The notes: a model not told the origin generated them from the sequence alone. 64,000 nucleotides of DNA from Agreia sp. PsM10 (GCF_030433855.1 NZ_JARUXC010000019.1:1-64000); one strand, 5' to 3'; shown: positions 26,340-34,647, counted from the first letter of the stretch. Translations and numbers: made by a program.

Positions 26340-26668
26340 GCCGGTCCCAGGAGTACCGCGAGCATGGCGGCCGCGCCGCCCACGATGAAGAGCATCGTTC
26401 CCAGCTGCATGGTGCGGGTCTTGTTGCGGTCCGCGGTCGGCACGTCGACCTCGAGGATGGGGCAGCCCGACCAGCCGATCAGTCCGATGCTCACGGCGAC
26501 GAGGCCCGCACCGATCCACCACAGCAGCGCGAGACCCTTCGCCAATAGCGCCGGGCGCCATCCGCTCGACAGCAGCAGTCCCAGAGTGATCGCCGATGCC
26601 CCGACGGCAGCGACGAACCAGATCGTTCCCGTCCACATGATGCGCTGGACGTTCTTCTCGGGGGTCAT
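26333..26668 (-). CDS. Small membrane protein of unknown function
   Basis: About 111 residues from the ATG, with three predicted helices: TIWFVAAVGASAITLGLLL, LLWWIGAGLVAVSIGLIGW and GTMLFIVGGAAAMLAVLLG. A short loop between helices 2 and 3 has SGCPILEVDVPTADRNKTR. I know no activity for it. Upstream in-frame starts exist (GTG 26683, GTG 26698, TTG 26713) and the true start is uncertain; none has a convincing ribosome site except an AGGTGA 11 nt before GTG 26683. It lies downstream of the ABM-like gene on the same strand. Confidence 0.6.
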   Translation of the reverse strand: MTPEKNVQRIMWTGTIWFVAAVGASAITLGLLLSSGWRPALLAKGLALLWWIGAGLVAVSIGLIGWSGCPILEVDVPTADRNKTRTMQLGTMLFIVGGAAAMLAVLLGPAG

Positions 26669-26714
26669 GAGATCGTGGGTCACGTTGACATCATTCACCT
26701 GTGCGGGGCTCAAA

Positions 26715-26728
26715 ACAAATTGATTTGT
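26715..26728. promoter_or_regulatory. Inverted repeat ACAAAT-TG-ATTTGT
   Basis: A perfect 6-bp inverted repeat in an AT-rich spot just upstream of the small membrane protein gene. Length and symmetry fit a MarR- or TetR-type half-turn operator, but no regulator gene adjoins it. Confidence 0.35.
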
Positions 26729-26779
26729 GACAACTACTGCGGCGGGACTACAGAAAGCCGATGCGCCGCAGCAGTCGAG

Positions 26780-27367
26780 TCACGCCGGCAGCACCCAGTA
26801 GGCCATGATCGGCGTGAGAACGACGGTCGTCAGCAGCACCTTGAGCGCCGTGGCGAGGTCGTTCCAGCCCGGCAGGAGTGTCGTGACGAGCAGCGTGAAC
26901 GCCAGGTTCACCGGGAAGAACCCGAGCCAGATGCTCGTGGCCTGCTTCCATCTCGGCGGCGCGACCGTGGCCGCGGTCCGGCCGTCGGCATCCGTCGCCT
27001 GCAGCACCTGGGGCTGGTCGAACCAGCCCTCGATGCCGGTGCGCTTCTCGACGCGCGACTCGCGCACGAGTTCGCGACCGCCCTCGAACCAGGCGCGCCG
27101 GTCGTCCGACGACTCCCACTCCTCGAGCAGCGTCGCGTCGGCGAACCGGTAGAGCATGTGCCAGTGCACGGAGTCGGCGCCCTGCCTCACCCAGCCCGAC
27201 CCGAGGAAGCCCGGATAGCGGTTCGCGAGGTTCACCCCCGCCTGCACCCAGCGGGTGACGTCGGGGATCTTCTCGGGATCGACTGTGCGGGTGATGGACA
27301 CGGTGATGGGAACGGAGGGCGATGCTTGTGGCTGCCCGAACGCGTTCTCCGACTCTTCTGGAGACAT
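26780..27367 (-). CDS. Antibiotic-biosynthesis-monooxygenase-like protein with two membrane helices
   Basis: 195 residues. The N-terminal part is a ferredoxin-like ABM fold (PITVSITRTVDPEKIPDVTRW, YPGFLGSGWVRQG, WHMLYRFADATLLEEWESSDDR), a fold used by cofactor-free or heme-using oxygenases. The C-terminal part has two helices (SIWLGFFPVNLAFTLLVTTLL and LKVLLTTVVLTPIMAYWVLP), giving a membrane-bound form that is common in actinobacteria and proteobacteria. The reaction is unknown. The ATG 27367 is preceded by GATACT with seven bases between. It reads into the small membrane protein gene. Confidence 0.78.
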   Translation of the reverse strand: MSPEESENAFGQPQASPSVPITVSITRTVDPEKIPDVTRWVQAGVNLANRYPGFLGSGWVRQGADSVHWHMLYRFADATLLEEWESSDDRRAWFEGGRELVRESRVEKRTGIEGWFDQPQVLQATDADGRTAATVAPPRWKQATSIWLGFFPVNLAFTLLVTTLLPGWNDLATALKVLLTTVVLTPIMAYWVLPA

Positions 27368-27409
27368 GCTCCCCAGTATCCGCCGCGGATGTTACGCCCG
27401 CATTAAGCG

Positions 27410-28045
27410 CTACTTCTCGTCGTCGTCCTCGTCGACCTCGTCGTACTCCTCGAGGATCTCGAGGGCCTCCTCGTCGAGGTCGTCCGGCTTGTGACCGGCC
27501 GCGTGCCGCACGGCGTGACGGCCGAGGATGAGCAGTTCGCGCGTCTCCATGGCATCCGCAAGCTCGTCGCGATCGAGGTCGTCCGCATCGTTGATGACCT
27601 TCGTCACCATCTCGATGCCCATGTCGAACCAGCGCTCGGCGTTGTGCGCGTCGCCCGCGGCGTCGTAGCTGTCACCCAGGAACGAGTACACCATCGGGTC
27701 TTCGGGCTTCTCGGCGCGCAGGGCCTTGGCGAGTTCGTTCGCCTCCGCCTCCTGACCGGTGCGCAGCAGACCCTCGATCAGGTAGACGCGCTTGTCGGGA
27801 GCGGCGTCGCCCGGCGCATCCTGGGCCTCGCGCGCGGCCTCGTAGGCGCGCAGGGGCAGGAGGGCGTCGTAGAAGCTCTCGGATGCCGCGATGAAGACGG
27901 CGGCGGGCGTCACGTCGTCGTCGTAGAAGGTCTCGGGGTCGCGGGCGAGCGCGAGGAACTCCTCGGCGACGGCGAGCGCCTTCTCGGGGTCGTCGGCTTT
28001 GAAGCTGGACTCGTCGATGTAGTCCCAGGTCACGGTCTTAGGCAT
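27410..28045 (-). CDS. TPR-like cytosolic protein of unknown function
   Basis: 211 residues, strongly acidic at the C-terminus (EEALEILEEYDEVDEDDDEK). Helical pairs such as PEKALAVAEEFLALA, PDKRVYLIEGLLRTGQEAEANELAKAL and DPMVYSFLGDSYDAAGDAHN look like three tetratricopeptide repeats. It has no signal peptide and no catalytic motif. It may be an adaptor protein. ATG 28045 lies six bases after a TAAGGT -10. It is divergent from the acyltransferase gene. Confidence 0.72.
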   Translation of the reverse strand: MPKTVTWDYIDESSFKADDPEKALAVAEEFLALARDPETFYDDDVTPAAVFIAASESFYDALLPLRAYEAAREAQDAPGDAAPDKRVYLIEGLLRTGQEAEANELAKALRAEKPEDPMVYSFLGDSYDAAGDAHNAERWFDMGIEMVTKVINDADDLDRDELADAMETRELLILGRHAVRHAAGHKPDDLDEEALEILEEYDEVDEDDDEK

Positions 28046-28051
28046 GAGGCA

Positions 28052-28057
28052 ACCTTA
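28052..28057 (-). promoter_or_regulatory. -10 element for the TPR-like gene (leaderless)
   Basis: Minus-strand TAAGGT, six bases, then ATG 28045. Confidence 0.6.
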
Positions 28058-28076
28058 ACGCCCAGACGCCGCCAGC

Positions 28077-28082
28077 TAGCAT
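28077..28082 (+). promoter_or_regulatory. -10 element for the acyltransferase gene
   Basis: TAGCAT predicts a start of transcription near 28089, four bases before ATG 28093. The in-frame ATG at 28081 would lie upstream of the transcript. Confidence 0.5.
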
Positions 28083-28092
28083 GGACAGCGAT

Positions 28093-30231
28093 ATGCATAC
28101 GAGCCCGCCGCCCTCCCGCACACGCGCGTCCGCGGGCACCCCGGCGCACTTCCTTCCCCACCTGCAGGGTCTGCGGGCCATCGCCGTTCTGCTCGTGGTG
28201 GTCTACCACTTCTGGCCGGGCCGCCTGCAGGGCGGCTACATCGGCGTCGACGTCTTCTTCGTCATCTCGGGCTTTCTCATCACGGGGCAGCTGGCCCGAG
28301 AACTCGATGCTTCGACAGGCTCAGCACAAGGGGGCCGCATTAATCTGCCCGCCTTCTACGCCAAGAGGGTGCGACGCCTGCTGCCCGCCGCCGTCACCGT
28401 GCTCGTCTTCTCGGCGCTGGCCACCCTGTTCATCCTGCCCCTATCGAGTCTCGGCGAGAACCTGCGCGAGATCCTCGCGTCGACCTTCTACGTCGAGAAC
28501 TGGGCGCTCGCGGCCAACTCCGTCGACTACCTCGCGGCCGCCAACGAGGCCACGCTCGTGCAGCACTACTGGTCGCTGTCGCTCGAGGAGCAGTTCTACC
28601 TGATCTGGCCGCTGATGCTGCTCGGCGCGTCGTGGCTCGCGGTGAGGTTCTGGTCGGGCAGGCGCTGGAACGCGCTGTTCGCTGTCGTCGTGGCCGTCAG
28701 CATCCTGTCTCTCGTGTTCTCGATCGTCTACACGCAGACCAACGCGGCCCAGGCCTACTTCGTGACCTTCACCCGCATGTGGGAGTTCGGCGCCGGCGCC
28801 GTGCTCGCCCTGCTGCCGAGGCTGCGGCCCACGAAGGCGTGGCTGTCGAATGTGCTGGGCTACGGCGGAATCGCGATCGTGCTCGGCTGCGGCTACTTCT
28901 ACGACAAGTCCACGCCGTTCCCGGGGTCTGCGGCGATCCTGCCCGTCGTCGGAACGATGGCGATCATCCTCGCCTCGCACCGCGAGCACTGGTACGACGC
29001 CGGTCGCGTCCTGAGCGTGCGCCCCGTGAGCTTCATCGGCGACATCTCGTACTCGCTCTACCTGTGGCACTGGCCGCTCATCGTCATCGCCCCGTTCGTT
29101 CCGGGCTGGGGACTCTCGACCATCAACCGGCTCGTGCTCTTCGTGCTCTGCTTCGTGATCGCGTGGCTCACCAAGAGGTTCATCGAAGACCCGACCAGGG
29201 CCTGGAAGCCACTCGTCCGTCGCAAGCCCCGGTTCACCTTCGTGTCGATGCTCGCCGCGATGGCCCTGGTCACCCTCGTCGTCGGCGTGACCAGCGTCGT
29301 GCAGCAGCCGAAGTACGACGCGGCGGCCGCCGAGCTGCGCAGCACCCTCGAGACGATGCCCGACTGCTTCGGCGCGGCATCCGGGCTCACCGACGGCCTC
29401 GGCCCGATCGATTCCTGCTCGAACCCCGAGCTCGAAGGCCAGATCATTCCGAGCCCGGGGTTCGGCAACGCCGACCGGCCGCAGCATCCCGACTGCCTGG
29501 TCACGCTCAACGACTCCACCCTGACGAGCTGCGAGTTCGGCGACACCGAATCGGATTCGGCGCCCCGGGTCGCGGTCATCGGCGACAGCCACGCGTATGC
29601 GCTGCTCGACCCGATCATCCAGCTCGCCGAGACCAATGGCTGGCACCTGACCACGTACCTCAAGGGCGCCTGCCCCTGGAGTACGACCCCGATCGCGGGC
29701 GGCGACGCCTTCGCGGCCTCCTGCGCCGACTGGCGGTCGAAGCTCGACACCGAACTCGCGGCGGTCGCCCCCTACGATGCGATCTTCACGGCCGCGCTCG
29801 CCGATCACGCTCTGGATGCCGATGGCTCGGCCGCCGCAGACGAGACCGCGGGATTCATGGAGGCCTGGACCCCGCAGCTCGAGCAGGGCACGCCGGTGGT
29901 CACCCTCGTCGACAACCCGTCCTGGGAGACCGACCCCAACAAGTGCCTGCGCATCTCCGACGCGGCCGACTGCACCGAGACCCGGCAGGACGGTCTGGGC
30001 GAGGTCGACCCCCTCGCCTCGGCGGCCGCGCAGCTCGCGACGGGTGGCGGCGACGTGACCCTCCTGGACTTCTCCGACACCTACTGCGACACCGACGTCT
30101 GCTTCCCTGTGATCGGCGGGGCCAACGTATACCGCGACCAGGATCACCTGACGCGCACCTTCGCCTTCACGCTCGCCCCCTTCATCGAGAGCGCCATCGT
30201 CGCCGCCCTCGGTCGATCGCTGACCCGCTAG
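28093..30231 (+). CDS. OafA/YrhL-type membrane O-acyltransferase with C-terminal SGNH domain
   Basis: 712 residues. The first 400 hold about ten helices of the acyltransferase-3 family, with catalytic His in VVVYHFWPG and the motif WSLSLEEQFYLIWP. The last 300 are an extracellular SGNH esterase-like domain with VAVIGDSHAY (Ser) and DQDHLTRTFAF (Asp-His). Such proteins move acyl groups from the cytosol to surface polysaccharide or peptidoglycan; the acceptor is unknown. A genomic repeat of the CTTCGACAGGCTCAG type lies in frame at 28311-28331 and encodes ASTGSAQGG in a cytosolic loop. The AEC transporter gene begins 9 nt after the stop. Confidence 0.88.
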   Translation: MHTSPPPSRTRASAGTPAHFLPHLQGLRAIAVLLVVVYHFWPGRLQGGYIGVDVFFVISGFLITGQLARELDASTGSAQGGRINLPAFYAKRVRRLLPAAVTVLVFSALATLFILPLSSLGENLREILASTFYVENWALAANSVDYLAAANEATLVQHYWSLSLEEQFYLIWPLMLLGASWLAVRFWSGRRWNALFAVVVAVSILSLVFSIVYTQTNAAQAYFVTFTRMWEFGAGAVLALLPRLRPTKAWLSNVLGYGGIAIVLGCGYFYDKSTPFPGSAAILPVVGTMAIILASHREHWYDAGRVLSVRPVSFIGDISYSLYLWHWPLIVIAPFVPGWGLSTINRLVLFVLCFVIAWLTKRFIEDPTRAWKPLVRRKPRFTFVSMLAAMALVTLVVGVTSVVQQPKYDAAAAELRSTLETMPDCFGAASGLTDGLGPIDSCSNPELEGQIIPSPGFGNADRPQHPDCLVTLNDSTLTSCEFGDTESDSAPRVAVIGDSHAYALLDPIIQLAETNGWHLTTYLKGACPWSTTPIAGGDAFAASCADWRSKLDTELAAVAPYDAIFTAALADHALDADGSAAADETAGFMEAWTPQLEQGTPVVTLVDNPSWETDPNKCLRISDAADCTETRQDGLGEVDPLASAAAQLATGGGDVTLLDFSDTYCDTDVCFPVIGGANVYRDQDHLTRTFAFTLAPFIESAIVAALGRSLTR
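28311..28331 (+). repeat. Interspersed repeat copy inside the acyltransferase gene
   Basis: TTCGACAGGCTCAGCACAAGG, one of three related copies in this window (see 33744 and 44017). This one is in frame within a loop and adds about seven residues. Confidence 0.7.
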
Positions 30232-30240
30232 GCAGCGCGT

Positions 30241-31164
30241 ATGACCGGGGTGCTCACCGGCTTCGCCATCATCGGCTTCGTCATCGCGGTCGGCTACGTC
30301 GTCGGACGTACCAACATCCTGCAGGTCGACGCGCAGAAGCCGTTGAACCGCATCGCGTTCTTCGTGACCAGCCCCGCCCTGCTGTTCACCGTGCTGGCGC
30401 GGGCCGATGTGAGCGTGATCTTCTCGACGTTCCTGGTGGTCACCGTCATCACGATCGCCATCTCGATCGGTCTCTACGTTGCCCTGTCGCGCATATTCTT
30501 CCGCCGACCGGCCGCCGAGACCACCGTAGGTGCGGCCGCCGCGTCGTACTCCAACGCGAACAACATCGGCCTGCCTGTGGCCATCTACGTGCTCGGAGAT
30601 CCGCAGTTCGTGGCGCCGCTGCTGATGCTCCAGCTGATCGTGATGGCGCCCCTCACGCTCACGGTGCTCGACACGGTGACGCGCGGCAAGGCATCCATCG
30701 GATCGTTTCTCACCCAGCCCGTGCGCAATCCGATGATCATCGCGTCGCTGGTGGGACTGCTGCTGAGCGTCTTCGGAGTGACGTTGCCGGAGCCCGTGAT
30801 GGCGCCATTCGATCTCATCGGTGCGGCCACGATTCCGCTGGTGCTCATGACCTTCGGCATGTCGCTCGCCGGGCAGCGCCCGCTCGCTCCCGGCACCGGC
30901 CGTCGCGACGTGCTGACCTCGGCCCTGCTCAAGAGCGTGGTCATGCCGATCGTGGCCTACCTGTTCGGACGTTTCGTCTTTGACCTCGATGCGGTACACC
31001 TGTTCGGCGTCGTGGTGCTCGCGGCCCTGCCGACGGCGCAGAACGTGTTCAACTTCGCGTCGCGCTACGAGCGGGGAGTGGTGATCGCCCGGGATACGGT
31101 GCTCATCACGACAGTAGCCTCGGTGCCCGTGCTGGTGATCGCGGCTGCGCTGCTTGCGCCGTAG
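30241..31164 (+). CDS. AEC-family (auxin efflux carrier-like) transporter
   Basis: 307 residues with about ten helices in two inverted repeats. The family features are the broken-helix region ASYSNANNIGLPVAIYVLG and the matching later segment LAALPTAQNVFNFASRY. In bacteria these proteins export or take up organic acids such as malate; the substrate here is unknown. ATG 30241 is 9 nt after the acyltransferase stop, without its own promoter, so it is probably cotranscribed. Confidence 0.85.
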   Translation: MTGVLTGFAIIGFVIAVGYVVGRTNILQVDAQKPLNRIAFFVTSPALLFTVLARADVSVIFSTFLVVTVITIAISIGLYVALSRIFFRRPAAETTVGAAAASYSNANNIGLPVAIYVLGDPQFVAPLLMLQLIVMAPLTLTVLDTVTRGKASIGSFLTQPVRNPMIIASLVGLLLSVFGVTLPEPVMAPFDLIGAATIPLVLMTFGMSLAGQRPLAPGTGRRDVLTSALLKSVVMPIVAYLFGRFVFDLDAVHLFGVVVLAALPTAQNVFNFASRYERGVVIARDTVLITTVASVPVLVIAAALLAP

Positions 31165-31180
31165 CAGGCATAGACGTTCT

Positions 31181-32557
31181 CTAGAACGGCGGGTCGTCAT
31201 CGATGCCGATCGGCGTGCGGGGGATGCCGTCGGTGACGGCACCGCGGAACCAGTTGCGAGCCGGCGGCTCGTCTGCGTCGGGACTATCGGGACCGCCCGG
31301 ATCTCGGCTGAACCGGAATCGTGGTGGCGCAGGCCTCGCCAGGGGAGTCGGTTCGTGTTGCCTGGCATAGCCCGATGGTGAGACGGAGATGATCACGCCG
31401 TCCGACTGCGTCACGAATTGCCACGTCGTCTTGTGTTTCACCTTGTGATGCTTCGGGCACTGGGGAACGAGGTTGGCGACCGAGGTCGCGCCCTGCGGAA
31501 ACGGAACGTTGTGGTCGCCGTCGCAGTCGCGGGCGACGCGGGTGCAACCCGGGAATCGGCAGGTGACGTTGATCAGGTCGACCAGCTCTCGCATCTTCGC
31601 ATCGGGCTTGTACCGGGTGATGCCCGCTGAGAGGGCCACCCCGGTCGCAGGGTCTGTCAGCACGCGGGAGAAATAGGGCGCGTTCGCTGTCAGTCGAGTT
31701 GCAGTGAGCGCGTCGATAGGGCCGTACCCCTCGAGGGACGCACTTTCGTCACTGAACCCCAGGAGGCTGAGCGCGGGGACTGTCACGTAGACGTGGGCTT
31801 GGATCGCATGGCCGGGTGCTCCCGGCATGGAGAGCTGACCATTCAGGAGTAGATCGGAAGCGACGTCAGCGTGCAACTGCGCGATCGTGCGGGGGTCTCC
31901 GGCGGCTTTCAACGCGAGCGCGAAGCGGTGCAGACGGTCTTGGATCGCCTCATTCTCGACTGCGGGCTGACGAATGCCGAAGACGGAGAGGCCGTTCTGG
32001 TCGTCGGAGCTGTCGACGAACGTGGTGCGGGTCGCAGCCTCACGCAGATGCCGCTCGACGGCGTCCTCCATCGTGGCGGCCTTGGCCTCACGGCTGGCTC
32101 TGTTACGGAGGATGTGAACGGGCGTCGTACGGGCGAGCTGGAGCATGCGCATTTCGAAGTCGTGCTGTTTCTCTTCGGGCAGGCAGGAGCCGAACTGCGT
32201 GATGGTCTGCGCGTGCGCCAGGGAGATCTCGCCGGCATAGAGCGCCCGATGCGTGAGTACGAACGTCTCTTCGAGATGCTGGCTGGTCTCCATCAACGAA
32301 TACGCGGCGCGCTCACTCAGCCGTTGTGCGGTCGCGAGATCGGTCACGAACTCTCGTCTGGCGACGACGTCTGATGACCACTGCGGCCCGCCCCCTGATC
32401 TGTCGACGGGATCGACGGCCTGTCCGGCAGCACGAGCCACATTCACGAGATGGGCGTACTCGGCCTGCATCGATGCGATCTGCTTCGCCAGCTCGTCGAT
32501 GTCACCCATGGCCGCGTGGAACGACTGCACAAGGCGGGCGTCGGGCTCGGCGATCAC
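31181..32557 (-). CDS. 13E12-repeat/DUF222 protein with C-terminal HNH endonuclease
   Basis: 458 residues. A helical DUF222 region of the 13E12 family fills the first 300 residues. It is followed by an HNH nuclease: CRFPGCTRVARDCDGDHNVPF (two zinc Cys, then D-H) and NLVPQCPKHHKVKHKTTW. This family is repeated many times in actinobacterial genomes and is thought to be mobile or selfish DNA. GTG 32557 is the start, with AGGTAAG upstream. The gene and its right flank are less GC-rich than the surroundings, consistent with acquisition. It is convergent with the AEC gene (16-bp gap). Confidence 0.88.
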   Translation of the reverse strand: MIAEPDARLVQSFHAAMGDIDELAKQIASMQAEYAHLVNVARAAGQAVDPVDRSGGGPQWSSDVVARREFVTDLATAQRLSERAAYSLMETSQHLEETFVLTHRALYAGEISLAHAQTITQFGSCLPEEKQHDFEMRMLQLARTTPVHILRNRASREAKAATMEDAVERHLREAATRTTFVDSSDDQNGLSVFGIRQPAVENEAIQDRLHRFALALKAAGDPRTIAQLHADVASDLLLNGQLSMPGAPGHAIQAHVYVTVPALSLLGFSDESASLEGYGPIDALTATRLTANAPYFSRVLTDPATGVALSAGITRYKPDAKMRELVDLINVTCRFPGCTRVARDCDGDHNVPFPQGATSVANLVPQCPKHHKVKHKTTWQFVTQSDGVIISVSPSGYARQHEPTPLARPAPPRFRFSRDPGGPDSPDADEPPARNWFRGAVTDGIPRTPIGIDDDPPF

Positions 32558-32637
32558 GGGGCTTACCTTTCGAAAAGTTTAGAACAAATCAACCATTTAA
32601 TTCTACTCTATGCGACTCTAAATTAGAAGATGTATTC

Positions 32638-32643
32638 TATGCT
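32638..32643 (+). promoter_or_regulatory. -10 element for the EamA leader
   Basis: TATGCT in an AT-rich stretch (32560-32640) predicts a start near 32650, three bases before the leader-peptide ATG at 32653. TATTCT at 32633 is an alternative. No clear -35 is visible. Confidence 0.45.
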
Positions 32644-32652
32644 CGGGGCTTT

Positions 32653-32706
32653 ATGATCGGATTCATGCACGGTTGGGCGATTCTGCCTCCTCCTCCCCGC
32701 TCCTGA
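32653..32706 (+). CDS. Leader peptide with tetraproline, upstream of the EamA exporter
   Basis: A 17-codon reading frame: MIGFMHGWAILPPPPRS, stop TGA at 32704-32706. Four consecutive prolines (CCT CCT CCT CCC, 32686-32697) are a known ribosome-slowing sequence. An internal ATG at 32665 would give 13 residues with the same end. The last codons and the stop, CTCCTGA (32700-32706), are the exact complement of TCAGGAG (32793-32799), the Shine-Dalgarno region of the exporter 100 bases downstream. Position, length, proline run and complementarity together suggest a translational-attenuation leader. That it is translated is inferred, not shown. Confidence 0.6.
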   Translation: MIGFMHGWAILPPPPRS

Positions 32707-32799
32707 CCGGAGCGGTGCTGCCGGCCCACGTGGCCGGTCTCTTTGTGCTGCTCTGGCGCTCTCGATGATCCCGTTCGTCGTTCCCTCTCAGCTCAGGAG
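32700..32799 (+). promoter_or_regulatory. Candidate translational attenuator: anti-SD helix and internal hairpin
   Basis: CTCCTGA at 32700-32706 pairs with TCAGGAG at 32793-32799 (7 bp, plus a G-U pair at 32699/32800), which would hide the exporter's ribosome site. Between them CCGGCC (32721-32726) and GGCCGG (32732-32737) form a hairpin with a 5-base loop, followed by TCTCTTT. GACCGG (32705-32710) can instead pair with CCGGTC (32734-32739), so two folds compete. A ribosome stalled on the prolines would cover 32700-32706 and free the Shine-Dalgarno site. Confidence 0.6.
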
Positions 32800-32806
32800 T
32801 TCCGTC

Positions 32807-33739
32807 ATGTCCAGTTCTTTTCGTGCCCGCGGGGTGCCCCGAGGCGTTCTCTACGTCTGCACCGCAGGAATCCTGTGGGGTACTGCCCCGATCGCCTTCG
32901 ATATCGTCCACGACCTCACGGGCCTCGGCGCGGTTCAGATCAGCGCATATCGACTCGTGATCGCAGCCCTGGCTCTCGCTGTGATGGCCGTCTTGACGGG
33001 CAATGGGGTAGCCACCGGTCGAGCGCTGAAGCGACAGCCGCTGTCGATCGCGGCCATCGGCGCCAGCGTCGCAACTTATCAGGCACTGTGGTTCGCCGCC
33101 ATCACCCAGGTCGGTGTGAGCGCAGCCACCGTCATCAGCCTGGGTCTTGCGCCTGTTCTGATCACTGTCTGGGAGAAATGGATAACTCGCACGAGGCCAC
33201 GAACCGCGCAGCTTCTCTCGATCGCCGCCGCCCTAACTGGTCTGACTCTCATCAGTTTGTCGGCCGAGGCCGACCACATCGACGCCGGGAGTCCGTTCAT
33301 GGGTCTGCTTCTCGCATCCGCGTCGGGCGTCCTCTACGCCGCAACGACCGTTCTCAGTCGGCGAGTCGCCGTGAGTATCTCGCCGGTGCCGATGGCCACT
33401 GCGAGCACAGCGATCGGCGCGCTCTGCTTGATGCCCCTTGCTCTTCTCTCGGGACCAGTCGTCACCACGGATTCGACCGCGATCCTGTCGATTGTGTATC
33501 TGGGAGTCGTCACGATGGCGCTAGCCTCGCTCCTGTTGTATTCAGGGCTCCGCACGGCGCACGCCAGCACTGCGTCGATCGCGACACTCCTCGAACCGGT
33601 CACCGCCGCGCTTCTAGCTGTCGTCTTTCTTGCTGAATCCCTATCGATGAAGGCGCTCATCGGCATAGGCCTCATCCTCACAGCCGTGGCGGCAATGAAC
33701 CTCGGTTCGTCGCCGAATAGCCCGGCTGACCAGAAGTAG
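32807..33739 (+). CDS. EamA/DMT-family exporter
   Basis: 310 residues with ten helices in two EamA repeats: first GVLYVCTAGILWGTAPIAFDIV, second LLLASASGVLYAATTVLSRR, each with the usual small residue-rich ends, and LGVVTMALASLLLYSGL near the C-terminus. Members export amino acids, drugs or metabolites. The ATG at 32807 has AGGAG at 32795-32799 with 7-nt spacing; the earlier in-frame ATG at 32765 has none. Codon choice is looser (more A/T at third positions) than in neighbouring genes. The leader at 32653-32799 suggests induction when translation is disturbed, so the substrate may be a ribosome-acting compound. Confidence 0.85.
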   Translation: MSSSFRARGVPRGVLYVCTAGILWGTAPIAFDIVHDLTGLGAVQISAYRLVIAALALAVMAVLTGNGVATGRALKRQPLSIAAIGASVATYQALWFAAITQVGVSAATVISLGLAPVLITVWEKWITRTRPRTAQLLSIAAALTGLTLISLSAEADHIDAGSPFMGLLLASASGVLYAATTVLSRRVAVSISPVPMATASTAIGALCLMPLALLSGPVVTTDSTAILSIVYLGVVTMALASLLLYSGLRTAHASTASIATLLEPVTAALLAVVFLAESLSMKALIGIGLILTAVAAMNLGSSPNSPADQK

Positions 33740-33743
33740 GCCG

Positions 33744-33767
33744 CCCTTCGACAAGCTCAGGGAGCGG
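33744..33767 (+). repeat. Interspersed repeat copy, intergenic
   Basis: CCCTTCGACAAGCTCAGGGA then GCGG. CCCT and AGGG can pair as a short hairpin. It sits between the convergent EamA and xth stops. Confidence 0.7.
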
Positions 33768-33777
33768 TCGGGGGCAC

Positions 33778-34614
33778 TCACCAGAACATCGGGCGGTCTT
33801 CGTCTTCTTCTGTGTCGACGTCGATGTCCACCCACACCGGAACATGGTCGCTGGGCGCGTCGCCCTTGCGCTCGTTGCGGTCGATGCGGGCGTTCGAGAC
33901 CACGTCGGCGAATGGCTTCGATCCGAGGATGAAGTCGATGCGCATGCCCTCGTTGCGCGGAAAACGCAGCTGCTTGTAGTCCCAGTAGGTGTAGCCGGTG
34001 GGGATGCGCGGGCGCACCACGTCGGTGAGCCCGGCATCCATGAAGTCGTTGAACGCCGCGCGCTCGGGCGCCGACACGTGGGTCGACCCCTCGAACGCCT
34101 GGATGTCCCACACGTCGGTGTCGAGAGGAGCCACGTTCCAGTCGCCCATGAGTGCGAGCGGCTGCTGCGGGTTGGCGGCGATCCAGGCGCGGGTGTCTGC
34201 AGCGAGGGCCGCGAGCCAACGGAGCTTGTAGTCGTAGTGCGCGTTCTCGAGCTCACGGCCGTTGGGAACGTAGAGGCTCCAGAGGCGGACGTCGTTCACC
34301 GTCACGCCGAGGGCGCGTGCCTCGAGAGGCAGCGTTCCGTCGTCGTTCTCCTTGCCGAAGCCGGGCATGTTCTCGAAGTCCTTCGTGACCTCGGTCATGG
34401 GCAGCCGCGATGCGAAGGCGACGCCGTTCCACTGGCTCAGGCCGTGCAGCTCGACCTCGTAGCCCGCGGCCGTGAACTGCTCGAACGGGAACTGGTTCTC
34501 CTTGCACTTGATCTCCTGCATGGCGAGAACGTCGACGTCCTCCCGCACGAGCCAATCGGCGACCCGGTCGACCCGGGCTCTGATGGAGTTCACGTTCCAG
34601 GTCGCAATGCGCAT
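33778..34614 (-). CDS. xth: Exodeoxyribonuclease III (AP endonuclease family)
   Basis: 278 residues of the EEP fold. MRIATWNVNSIRARVDRVADW is the N-terminal motif, LAMQEIKC carries the metal-binding Glu, LMGDWNVAP the catalytic Asp and Asn, and the C-terminal GMRIDFILGS and PSDHVPVW hold the Asp-His pair. It cleaves abasic sites and trims 3' ends in base-excision repair. The start ATG 34614 lies seven bases after a TAAACT -10, and the promoter faces that of pyrE across only 45 bp. Confidence 0.93.
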   Translation of the reverse strand: MRIATWNVNSIRARVDRVADWLVREDVDVLAMQEIKCKENQFPFEQFTAAGYEVELHGLSQWNGVAFASRLPMTEVTKDFENMPGFGKENDDGTLPLEARALGVTVNDVRLWSLYVPNGRELENAHYDYKLRWLAALAADTRAWIAANPQQPLALMGDWNVAPLDTDVWDIQAFEGSTHVSAPERAAFNDFMDAGLTDVVRPRIPTGYTYWDYKQLRFPRNEGMRIDFILGSKPFADVVSNARIDRNERKGDAPSDHVPVWVDIDVDTEEDEDRPMFW

Positions 34615-34621
34615 GGGGCCC

Positions 34622-34627
34622 AGTTTA
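34622..34627 (-). promoter_or_regulatory. -10 element for xth (leaderless)
   Basis: Minus-strand TAAACT, seven bases, then ATG 34614. Its expected -35 region overlaps the pyrE -10. Confidence 0.65.
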
Positions 34628-34647
34628 TTGGCGCGAACGGGCTCCCC

